Shown here: piece after piece, positions 57,492 through 64,000 of the stretch
Numbering within the stretch: the first letter of the stretch is position 1
How the letters are laid out: the number at the start of each line of letters is the position of its first letter
Notes under the pieces: model-generated
Database searches by the model: none
What the model was told of the DNA's origin: nothing
What the model saw: only the letters and a program-made list of their open reading frames with translations
From: Leifsonia poae
Lineage (GTDB): Bacteria; Actinomycetota; Actinomycetes; Actinomycetales; Microbacteriaceae
DNA: 64,000 nt
Direction: 5' to 3'
Assembly (NCBI RefSeq): GCF_027921845.1
Contig: NZ_BSEN01000006.1
Span: 436,442 to 500,441, forward strand
Program-made: the position numbers and the translations under genes

Positions 57492-58306
57492 CCGACCGCA
57501 TCCTGCCGTACACACGAGTGGTGGGCGCGATCATCATCCCGTTCCTGGTCGCGGCGTTCGTCATCCTGTACCCGCTGGCCGACCACACGGACACGCTCTT
57601 CGCGTGGACGATCGCGCCGCCGCTGACCGCCATGCTCCTCGGCAGCGCGTACTTCGGCGGGATCTGGTTCTTCGTGCACGTCGTGCGCCCGAACCGGTGG
57701 CATGCGGTGCGCTACGGGTTCCCCGCTGTACTGCTGTTCGCCACGCTGCTGGCCGTCGCGACGTTCCTGCACTGGGGCAAATTCCACTTCGGGCATATCT
57801 CGTTCATCGTGTGGGTGACGCTCTACGTGACCACCCCGTTAATGGTGCTCGTGGCGATGATCCTCAACCGGCGGGAGGATCCGCGTGTGCCCGACGAACG
57901 CGACGTGGTCATCCCGGCCTGGGTGCGCATCCTGCTCGCGGTGGTCGGGCTGGCAGCACTGGTCGTCGGCCTGTGCCTCTTCGTCGTTCCTCAGATCGCG
58001 ATCGACGTATGGGGCTGGAAGCTCACGCCGTTGACGGCGCGGGTCTGCGGGGCGATCCTCACGCTGCCGGGCATGGTCAATGTGTGGATGCTCGGCGACA
58101 GCCGCTGGTCGGCGTTCCGACAGGTCTTCCAGGCGCAGCTGGCGAGCCTGGTGTTCATCGCGCTCGCGCTGGCCATCCGCAACCGGGAGCTGCTCTGGGC
58201 CCGTCCGTCAGCAGCGATGTTCGTCTGCGGCATCCTGGTGTCGCTGCTCGCCTACGCCGCGATCTACATTTGGGCCGAAGTCCGCCTCCGCCGCCTCAAC
58301 GGATGA
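57488..58306 (+). CDS. Eight-helix membrane protein coupled to the STAND gene
   Basis: A 272-residue integral membrane protein with about eight helices (VVGAIIIPFLVAAFVILYP, MLLGSAYFGGIWFFVHVV, GFPAVLLFATLLAVATFL, FIVWVTLYVTTPLMVLVAMIL, ILLAVVGLAALVVGLCLF, GAILTLPGMVNVWML, LASLVFIALALAI, FVCGILVSLLAYAAIYIW). A charged loop (NRREDPRVPDERD) lies in the middle. No known transport motif. Its ATG overlaps the STAND gene stop, so the two are translated together and probably act together, for example as membrane target or partner of the sensor. Its end overlaps the converging SulP gene by 11 bp. Confidence 0.7.
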   Translation: MTDRILPYTRVVGAIIIPFLVAAFVILYPLADHTDTLFAWTIAPPLTAMLLGSAYFGGIWFFVHVVRPNRWHAVRYGFPAVLLFATLLAVATFLHWGKFHFGHISFIVWVTLYVTTPLMVLVAMILNRREDPRVPDERDVVIPAWVRILLAVVGLAALVVGLCLFVVPQIAIDVWGWKLTPLTARVCGAILTLPGMVNVWMLGDSRWSAFRQVFQAQLASLVFIALALAIRNRELLWARPSAAMFVCGILVSLLAYAAIYIWAEVRLRRLNG

Positions 58307-59891
58307 CCCGTCCGGCCCCCTCGAGCCCGCTGAACCATCCCGTGCGCTCGGCGACCGCGCGGGCGCCGGCCGGCAGACGGCTCAGCCGCAGCTCGACGCC
58401 GCGCCCCGCGAGTTCCCGGTCGAGGTCCTCCAGCGTTTCGATCACGGTGAACGAGATCTCCTGCAGCACCGACATGTCGAGCACGAGCACCGTCAGCCCC
58501 GGCTGCGCGTCCGCCGCGGCGAGCACGGCCTGCTCCGTTCCCAGCACATTGGCCGTGTAGAGCGGCGCCAGCAGCGAGACCACGAGCTCGCCGTCCGCTC
58601 CGGCAGCGGTGGCGATCCGCGGCTTGTTCAGCGCCGAGAGCAGCAGGATGAGCGTGAGCACGACTCCCGTCGCCACCGCCACCAGCAACCCGGCTGTGAG
58701 CCCGACCAGGGTCGTGACCATCGCCACCCAGAAGTCGCGCCGGCTGATGCGCCACAGGCTGGCGAGCGTTCGCACATCGATCAGCCCGAACACCGCGACG
58801 AAGACGAGGGACGCGAGCGTCGCCTGCGGCAGCAGCCCGATGATCGGACCGAGGAACAGGCCGACGAGCAGCGCGAGCGCGACCGTCACCAGCGCGGCCA
58901 GCTGCGAGCGGGCGCCAGCCGCTCTGTTGACGGCGCTCTGCGAGAAGCCGCCGGCTGCGGGGAGCGTCTGGAAGAACCCGCCGATCAGGCTGGCGCCGGC
59001 CGTCGCGAGCAGCTCCTGGTTGCTGTCGATCGGACGATCACCCGGGTCCCGGATGCCGCGGGCCACGGCGGCCGATTCCAGGAAGGCCATCACCGCGATC
59101 GCGAACGCGCCGGGAACCAGCCCGACGACGTTCTGCAGGCTGGGCAGCGTCGGGAGGGGGATGCCCTGCGCAACCGGCGGGATCTGGTCCACCCCGGCGC
59201 CGTTGAACACGCCGAACGCCACGAGCAGGATGCCGACGACCACCACGATCAGCGGCCCCGGCACCCGCGGCAGGAACCGCTTGAACAGGAACAGCGCGGC
59301 GATCGACCCGGCCGACAGCAGGGTCGTCGCGAGGTTCGCGTGCGGGATCGCCTCGATCACGGCCACGATCGACCGGATGAAGCCCTCCCCGGTCGGCTGG
59401 GACTCCTCGCCGAGCAGCTTGGGCAGCTGACCGACGGCGACGGTCGCCCCGACCCCGACCTGGATGCCGAGCAACGTCGGGCGGTTGATGATCTCGACGA
59501 GCGATCCCAGCCGCAGCAGGCGCGCGACCAGCAGGATGATGCCGACGAGCAGCGTGAGCGTCACCAGGTCGCGCGGGATGTCGTCCGAGTGCGCCGCCAC
59601 GCCGACCGAGACGAGCGTGGTCGCGGTGAGGGTCGCGATCGTCGAGGTCGTCGAGACGCTCATCGCCCGCGAGCCTCCGAGCATCGCGTACACGAACATC
59701 GGCACCGTACAGGTGTACAGGCCGGCCTGAACCGGCAGGTTCGCGATCGTGGCGTACGCCATCGCCTGCGGGATGACGACAGCGCCGGCCGAGACGCCGG
59801 CGAGGATGTCGCGGCCCAGCCAGCTCCGCTGGTAGCCGGCCAGGGTGGGAAAGAGCGGGATGCGGCGCCGGGCGGCCGTCGTGGCCGTCAC
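58296..59891 (-). CDS. SulP-family anion transporter with STAS domain
   Basis: A 531-residue SulP/SLC26 transporter. The N-terminal ILAGVSAGAVVIPQAMAYATIANLPVQAGLYT is the sulfate-transporter signature and about 12-14 helices follow, including GFFQTLPAAGGFSQSAVN. A C-terminal STAS domain (about residues 425-525) contains LTVLVLDMSVLQEISFTVIETLEDLDRELAGRGVEL (described in part). It exchanges or imports inorganic anions, sulfate here being suggested by the sulfatase two genes upstream. Translation starts at GTG 59891, overlapping the HAD gene stop (GTGA). Confidence 0.9.
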   Translation of the reverse strand: MTATTAARRRIPLFPTLAGYQRSWLGRDILAGVSAGAVVIPQAMAYATIANLPVQAGLYTCTVPMFVYAMLGGSRAMSVSTTSTIATLTATTLVSVGVAAHSDDIPRDLVTLTLLVGIILLVARLLRLGSLVEIINRPTLLGIQVGVGATVAVGQLPKLLGEESQPTGEGFIRSIVAVIEAIPHANLATTLLSAGSIAALFLFKRFLPRVPGPLIVVVVGILLVAFGVFNGAGVDQIPPVAQGIPLPTLPSLQNVVGLVPGAFAIAVMAFLESAAVARGIRDPGDRPIDSNQELLATAGASLIGGFFQTLPAAGGFSQSAVNRAAGARSQLAALVTVALALLVGLFLGPIIGLLPQATLASLVFVAVFGLIDVRTLASLWRISRRDFWVAMVTTLVGLTAGLLVAVATGVVLTLILLLSALNKPRIATAAGADGELVVSLLAPLYTANVLGTEQAVLAAADAQPGLTVLVLDMSVLQEISFTVIETLEDLDRELAGRGVELRLSRLPAGARAVAERTGWFSGLEGAGRVIR

Positions 59892-60817
59892 GCGTCGGCT
59901 GCCTGGGGCTGGGGGAAGATCTGCGACCAGTCGTCGCGCACGCTCACGATCGTCCAGTCGTTCCCGGATGCCGCGGCCAGCGCCCTCTCCGCGCCGGCAT
60001 CGTACGGTTCGTCGCCGCGTCCCGTGTCGTCGTCGTGGTGCACGAGCATCCCGAGCCCGCTCGCGTATCCGAGCATCTGCATGTCGCCGTTGGAGTTGCC
60101 GACCGCGAGCGCCGGGCGCCGCCCGACCCTGCTCCAGATGCGCACCGGCTTCTCCGGTCCGTCGTCCATGAACGAGAAGGCGTTGCCGTACCGCACCTCG
60201 TTCGCGGTCTCGTCGAAGCTGAGACCGACGGCCGAGCCGACGACCCGCTCGGGAGGGATGCCGTAGTAGTCGTGCGACATCGGCCGCATGAAGTCGCGGT
60301 CGCCGCCCGACACGATGTAGCAGGTGAACCCGTTGGCCTCGAGGAATCGCAGCAGCTCGATCATCGGCTTGTACACCGCGCCGGCGTAGGAACGGCCGAG
60401 GGTCAGGTGCTTGGCGTCCCGGTAGAACCCGGTCACCGCGGCCTGGTACTCCTCGACGCTCTCACCTGCGGTGGTGGCCAGGATCGCGCCGATCATCGTG
60501 TGCAGGTCGCTGTCGTCGCCGTCGTAGTGCTTCTCGATCGCCTTTCCGAGCCACGCGAGGTCGTTGGTCACCGCCGCCTTGTACGGCTGACGGTCGGCGA
60601 GCGACGGGTCGGCCGCTGCGGCCGCCGCCCAGCGCATCACGATGAAGTGCAGCTGGGTCGGCATGGGCTTCTCGGTCCACAGCGTGCCGTCGTTGTCGAA
60701 CACCGCGACGCGCTCGTCCGGGGGCAGGGTGCCATCGCCGGTCGTGACCGAGGCCACGAAGTCGACGATGGCGCTCTTCGTCGCCGTGTCACGCCAGGAC
60801 GGCAGGAGGTCGCTCAT
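59888..60817 (-). CDS. HAD-family phosphatase (SerB-like) in sulfatase operon
   Basis: A 309-residue HAD hydrolase with the phosphoserine-phosphatase-like layout. Motif I is VAVFDNDGTLWTEKPM (nucleophile Asp near residue 41), motif II is CYIVSGGDRDF, a Lys for motif III lies near DGPEKPVRIW and motif IV is AVGNSNGDMQMLGYA. The N-terminal 35 residues and the helical cap are full length. It lies between the arylsulfatase and SulP genes with a 2-bp gap and a 4-bp overlap, so it is part of that operon. Such HAD proteins recur next to arylsulfatases; a role in adenylylsulfate/PAP or phospho-intermediate turnover is guesswork. Confidence 0.83.
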   Translation of the reverse strand: MSDLLPSWRDTATKSAIVDFVASVTTGDGTLPPDERVAVFDNDGTLWTEKPMPTQLHFIVMRWAAAAAADPSLADRQPYKAAVTNDLAWLGKAIEKHYDGDDSDLHTMIGAILATTAGESVEEYQAAVTGFYRDAKHLTLGRSYAGAVYKPMIELLRFLEANGFTCYIVSGGDRDFMRPMSHDYYGIPPERVVGSAVGLSFDETANEVRYGNAFSFMDDGPEKPVRIWSRVGRRPALAVGNSNGDMQMLGYASGLGMLVHHDDDTGRGDEPYDAGAERALAAASGNDWTIVSVRDDWSQIFPQPQAADA

Positions 60818-60819
60818 CG

Positions 60820-63183
60820 TTACTGCCGGGTCATCGCGATCTGCAGCCGGTGCTCCGGATCGATCAGGTGATCGTGGTTGTCGTCGCCGACATCCAGCCG
60901 GATCCACGAGATCTTCCCCGTGAACGCGTTGCCGGTCGCGCCGTAGTCGCTGGAGACCGGCGAGGCCAGGTCTTCGCCGATGTCGACGGTCTCGTCCATG
61001 GAGAAGAAGAACGGCAGCGTCCGCTCCACGTTCCCCTCGGCGAGCGTTGTGCCGCCATCGGTGATCGTGACCGTTCCGCCCTTTCCGAGACCGCCGCCCT
61101 CGTACGCGAAATGCATCACGAGCTCGTGTTCGCCGGGTTCGAGCGCCGTCTCCGATCGAGTGAAGTCGGTCGTGATGCCCATGATGTTGTACGCGAAGGC
61201 GGGCTTGCCGTCGGTCAGGTAGAGCGACCATCCGCCGTACGCACCGCCCTGGGCGATGACGACGCCGCTCGCTCCGCCGTCCGGCACGGTCAGCTTGGCG
61301 GTCACCGTGAACGACTTGTTCTTCACGTTGACGACCGAGTTCTCGCTGAGGCGCTTCATGCCCGGGTAGAACGTCTGCGAGGTCCCCTTCACGAGCGCCG
61401 GCCGTCCGGCGATCTCCTCGTTGAAGCGCTCGGCCGACCGGATGTCGAGCGGGAGCACGTTGAACCGCGCCGCCTGGATGAGGAACAGCCGCTGGAGTTC
61501 GGCGAGCCTCTCGGGCTCCTGGGCGGCGAGATCGTGCGACTGCGTCCAGTCCTCCTCGACGTTGTAGAGCTCCCAGACGTCCTCGTCCAGGCCGTGGTCC
61601 GACCCGAGCCACGGCTTCTTGTGCAGGGCGACCGCCGTCCAACCCTTGTGGAAGATCGCGCGGTTGCCCAGCATCTCGAAGTACTGGGTGGTGTGCACTT
61701 CGTCGGCGTCCTCGGCCTCGAACGTCGAGTTCATCGGGGTGCCCTCGTAGGGTCGCTGCGTCACGCCGTGAACGGTCGACGGCTCCGGGATGCCGGCAGC
61801 GGCCAGCACGGTCGGCGCCACGTCGATCACGTGCGCGAACTGGTTGCGGATCTCGCCGCGCGCGGCGATGCCCTTCGGCCACGAGACGATGGTGCCGTTG
61901 CGGGTGCCGCCCCAGTGCGAGGCCACCTGCTTGGTCCACTGGTACGGGGTGTCCATGGCGTGCGCCCAGCCGATGGCGTAGTGGTTGTAGGAGCGCGGCG
62001 TTCCGAGGTCGTCCTTGTGGGCGATCTTGTACGCGTCGTCCTCCATCTCGGTCATGTGGTTGATCGTGAACGCCTCGTTGGTCGTTCCGGTCATCGTGCC
62101 CTCGGCGGAGGCGCCGTTGTCGCCGATGATCACGTAGACGAGCGTGTTGTCGAGCTCGCCGATCTCCTCGAGCGCGTCGAGCAGAAGGCCCACGTGGTGG
62201 TCGGCGTACTCGAGGTACCCGGCGTAGACCTCCATCTGGCGGGCGAGCACAGGTTTGATCTCGTCGCTCATCTCATCCCAGGCCGGGATGCCGTCGCTGC
62301 GCGTCGTGAGCGTCGCGTTCTCGGGGATGACGCCCAGTTCCTTCTGGCGCGCGAAGGTCTCGTTCCTGATCTCGTCCCAGCCCTGGTCGAACTTCCCCGT
62401 GTATTTGTCGGCCCACTCCGGCGGGACGTGGTGCGGGGCATGGGTCGCGCCGGGGGCGAAGTAGGTGAAGAACGGCTTGTCGGGGGCGAGCGATTTCTGC
62501 TGCTTCGTCCAGACGATGGCCTTCTCGGTCATGTCGGCCATGAAGTGGTAACCCTCTTCGGGGGTTCCCCACGGCTCGACCGGGGTCGTTCCCTCGTAGA
62601 TGGCGGGATACCACTGGTTGGTCTCGCCGCCGATGAAACCGTAGAAGTACTCGAAGCCGCCACCGGGGGTCGGCCAGTGGTCGAACGGTCCGACCGCGCT
62701 CGTCTCCCACACCGGCACCTCATGGCACTTGCCGAACTGCGCCGTGTTGTAGCCGTTGAGGCGCAGCGTCTCCGCCAGTGGAGCGCAGTTGTTCGGTCGC
62801 AGGGAGTTGTACCCGGGGGCGCTCGTCGCGATCTCGGTGATGCCGCCCATGCCGACGGTGTGGTGGTTGCGTCCGGACAGCAGTGCGGCCCTGGTCGGCG
62901 AGCACAGGGCCGTCGTGTGGAACCGCGTGTACTTGAGGCCCTGCGCGGCGACGCGCTCGAAGTTGGGCGTGTGAACAGGACCCCCGAAAGCGCTCGACGC
63001 CCCGAAGCCGGTGTCGTCGATGAGGACGACCAGCACGTTCGGGGCGTCGGACGGCGGAAGCAGTCGCTTGATCGGCGGATAGTGGGTATCCGGATCGGTC
63101 GCGTCGTAGGTGACCGTCCCCGTATATGCCAGATCGGGAATCGGGAGTGTCGCCCGTTGTACCGAGTCCTGCGCGTCAACCAT
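60820..63183 (-). CDS. Arylsulfatase (formylglycine type)
   Basis: A 787-residue sulfatase. The maturation motif TTALCSPTRAALLSGRNHH places the formylglycine-forming Cys at residue 94, and LVVLIDDTGFGASSAFGG (Asp56-Asp57) gives metal ligands. GKCHEVPVWE and VYVIIGDNGASAEG complete the metal site. A C-terminal beta-sandwich (about 640-787) carries SLYLTDGKPAFAYNIMG. No signal peptide is visible, so a cytosolic enzyme is likely. GGAGGGG lies 8 bases before the ATG. First gene of the arylsulfatase-HAD-SulP operon. The Cys-oxidising maturase is not in this window. Confidence 0.92.
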   Translation of the reverse strand: MVDAQDSVQRATLPIPDLAYTGTVTYDATDPDTHYPPIKRLLPPSDAPNVLVVLIDDTGFGASSAFGGPVHTPNFERVAAQGLKYTRFHTTALCSPTRAALLSGRNHHTVGMGGITEIATSAPGYNSLRPNNCAPLAETLRLNGYNTAQFGKCHEVPVWETSAVGPFDHWPTPGGGFEYFYGFIGGETNQWYPAIYEGTTPVEPWGTPEEGYHFMADMTEKAIVWTKQQKSLAPDKPFFTYFAPGATHAPHHVPPEWADKYTGKFDQGWDEIRNETFARQKELGVIPENATLTTRSDGIPAWDEMSDEIKPVLARQMEVYAGYLEYADHHVGLLLDALEEIGELDNTLVYVIIGDNGASAEGTMTGTTNEAFTINHMTEMEDDAYKIAHKDDLGTPRSYNHYAIGWAHAMDTPYQWTKQVASHWGGTRNGTIVSWPKGIAARGEIRNQFAHVIDVAPTVLAAAGIPEPSTVHGVTQRPYEGTPMNSTFEAEDADEVHTTQYFEMLGNRAIFHKGWTAVALHKKPWLGSDHGLDEDVWELYNVEEDWTQSHDLAAQEPERLAELQRLFLIQAARFNVLPLDIRSAERFNEEIAGRPALVKGTSQTFYPGMKRLSENSVVNVKNKSFTVTAKLTVPDGGASGVVIAQGGAYGGWSLYLTDGKPAFAYNIMGITTDFTRSETALEPGEHELVMHFAYEGGGLGKGGTVTITDGGTTLAEGNVERTLPFFFSMDETVDIGEDLASPVSSDYGATGNAFTGKISWIRLDVGDDNHDHLIDPEHRLQIAMTRQ

Positions 63184-63342
63184 GTTGCGTCCCCTCCATC
63201 ATGAGCTTCGATGCGTTGCAGCCGACCCTAGCCGAGCGTCTCCCTGCATAACAGAGGGTCTAGACGCCGTGACCGGGCGCACGATACATTCACCGCATCC
63301 CTGTGCACTGGGCGCAGGGTGCACGAGGGGATCGATCGCACT

Positions 63343-63738
63343 ATGTGGAGCAATTTCTGGGACATCATCTGGCTCTTCTTCTGGAGCTTCGCGTTCATCG
63401 CCTACCTGTTCGCGCTGTTCGCCATCATCGGTGACCTCTTCCGCGACCACAAGCTCAACGGCTGGTGGAAGGCAGTGTGGATCCTGTTCCTGATCTTCGT
63501 GCCCTTCCTCACGGCGCTGGTCTACCTGATCGCGCGCGGACCGGGGATGGCCGAGCGCAGCCAGAAAGAGGCCAAGCAGGTTCAGCAGGCCACCGACAGC
63601 TACATCCGCACGGTCGCCGCGGCCAGCCCGGCCGACGAGATCGCCAAGGCGAAGGCTCTTCTCGACGCCGGCACGATCACGCAGGAGGAGTTCGAGCACC
63701 TCAAGGCCCACGCGCTGGCTCACAACCCGTCCGCCTGA
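63343..63738 (+). CDS. PLDc_N / SHOCT domain membrane protein, paralogue 3
   Basis: A 131-residue paralogue of the genes at 7173 and 40843. Helices about 5-30 and 42-66 (FFWSFAFIAYLFALFAIIGDLFRD, LNGWWKAVWILFLIFVPFLTALVYLIARG, described in part) are followed by a Lys/Gln-rich linker (KEAKQVQQATDSYIRTVAA) and the SHOCT motif EIAKAKALLDAGTITQEEFEHLKAHAL. The linker TxxYIRTVA is shared with paralogue 1, while the helices are nearer to paralogue 2. ATG 63343; GAGGGG is further away (12 bases). Divergent from the arylsulfatase gene. Function unknown. Confidence 0.8.
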   Translation: MWSNFWDIIWLFFWSFAFIAYLFALFAIIGDLFRDHKLNGWWKAVWILFLIFVPFLTALVYLIARGPGMAERSQKEAKQVQQATDSYIRTVAAASPADEIAKAKALLDAGTITQEEFEHLKAHALAHNPSA

Positions 63739-63764
63739 CCGCACGTCGGTTCACCTGACCTGAC

Positions 63765-64000
63765 GTGACCACCAACTCCGGTTCTCCGGCGCCGCGCGAC
63801 ACCGCGGCGCCGGAGAGTCGAGTCCGGATCCGCCCGCTGGCGGGTCTCACCGCCAAGAACGCCGTGCGCGAGATCCTCGCCGGCGTCACCCTCCTCGCGA
63901 TCGCGGTGCCGCTCAACATCGGCTACGCCCAGATCGCCGGGCTCCCGCCGACGGCCGGCCTCTACGCCCTGGTCGTCCCGGCGATCCTCTACGCGCTGAC
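63765..64000 (+). CDS. SulP-family transporter, N-terminal part (cut by window end)
   Basis: An open frame of 78 codons runs off the window. Starting at GTG 63765 it reads about 30 polar residues (PAPRDTAAPESRVRIRP), then KNAVREILAGVTLLAIAVPLNIGYAQIAGLPPTAGLYALV, seen here in parts such as ILAGVTLLAIAVPLNIGYAQ. That is the SulP signature (G-V-x-x-A-x-x-x-P-x-x-x-x-Y-A-x-x-A-G-x-P-x-x-x-G-L-Y). It is a second, different SulP gene on the opposite strand from the one at 58296. No RBS is clear; it begins 26 bp after the SHOCT gene stop. Confidence 0.75.
   Translation, partial: MTTNSGSPAPRDTAAPESRVRIRPLAGLTAKNAVREILAGVTLLAIAVPLNIGYAQIAGLPPTAGLYALVVPAILYAL

Noticed and set aside
54867-58306. Calling this a known named anti-phage system
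   Set aside because: The architecture is NLR-like but no named Avs or CARD-type domains, nuclease or protease effector were recognised, and the neighbours are metabolic.
60850-63204. A plus-strand open frame of 784 codons opposite the arylsulfatase
   Set aside because: The sulfatase on the minus strand has the CSPTR motif and metal ligands; the opposite frame is Arg/Val-rich with no domain.
1-64000. CRISPR arrays, rRNA, tRNA genes or prophage
   Set aside because: No regular spaced repeats of CRISPR length, no tRNA cloverleaf or rRNA core sequence and no phage structural genes were seen on reading. A dedicated scan would be needed to exclude a missed tRNA.

Overview
The window is high-GC chromosomal DNA, densely coding on both strands, from an actinobacterium, most likely Microbacterium or a close relative in Microbacteriaceae. 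The basis is C/G-ending codons, frequent GTG starts, several genes whose start codon lies 6-9 bases after a TAnnnT box (probably leaderless), the recurrent ggatgc/gcatcc hexamer, and family-level resemblance of the proteins. There is no rRNA, tRNA, CRISPR array, insertion sequence or phage module, and the genus call is an inference.

Layout. 0-7 kb: two TetR-controlled units (a DHA2-type drug exporter; an MFS symporter with a large alpha/beta hydrolase) and a heme-degrading-type small protein. 7-11.5 kb: the first of three paralogous PLDc_N-SHOCT membrane proteins, a two-component system, and a MacB-like ABC exporter. 11.7-12.4 kb: a VapBC-like toxin-antitoxin pair. 12.4-16.5 kb: EamA exporter with a CGNR regulator, then an LldR-type regulator with L-lactate dehydrogenase.

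16.6-25.9 kb is an aromatic catabolic island. A flavoprotein phenol hydroxylase faces an operon read on the minus strand, hpaH-hpaI-hpaG::rraA-gntR-hpaE-hpaD, with an IclR gene upstream. Together these give most of the homoprotocatechuate meta-cleavage route to pyruvate and succinic semialdehyde. HpaBC and HpaF are not seen. The decarboxylase is fused to an RraA-like domain, and two strong palindromes mark likely control sites.

26-33 kb: HAD hydrolase, histidine phosphatase, TetR-controlled MMPL exporter, DsbA-like lipoprotein. 32-40.8 kb: a LacI-controlled galactoside operon (GH42, ABC binding protein, two permeases, second GH42) with two LacI operators in front. 40.8-54.7 kb: mixed housekeeping and membrane genes, several TetR switches, a GlxA-type regulator, and an SRPBCC gene that seems to start with ATC. 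54.9-58.3 kb: a DUF4062-STAND-ATPase protein coupled to a membrane protein, resembling bacterial NLR-like sensors. 58.3-64 kb: an arylsulfatase-HAD-SulP operon, the third PLDc_N-SHOCT gene and the start of a second SulP transporter, cut by the window edge.

The most unusual non-coding signal is a dispersed intergenic hairpin of about 62-69 bp, present three times (31.53, 32.03 and 40.76 kb), two copies being inverted versions of each other through the loop. No intergenic gap exceeds about 300 bases.
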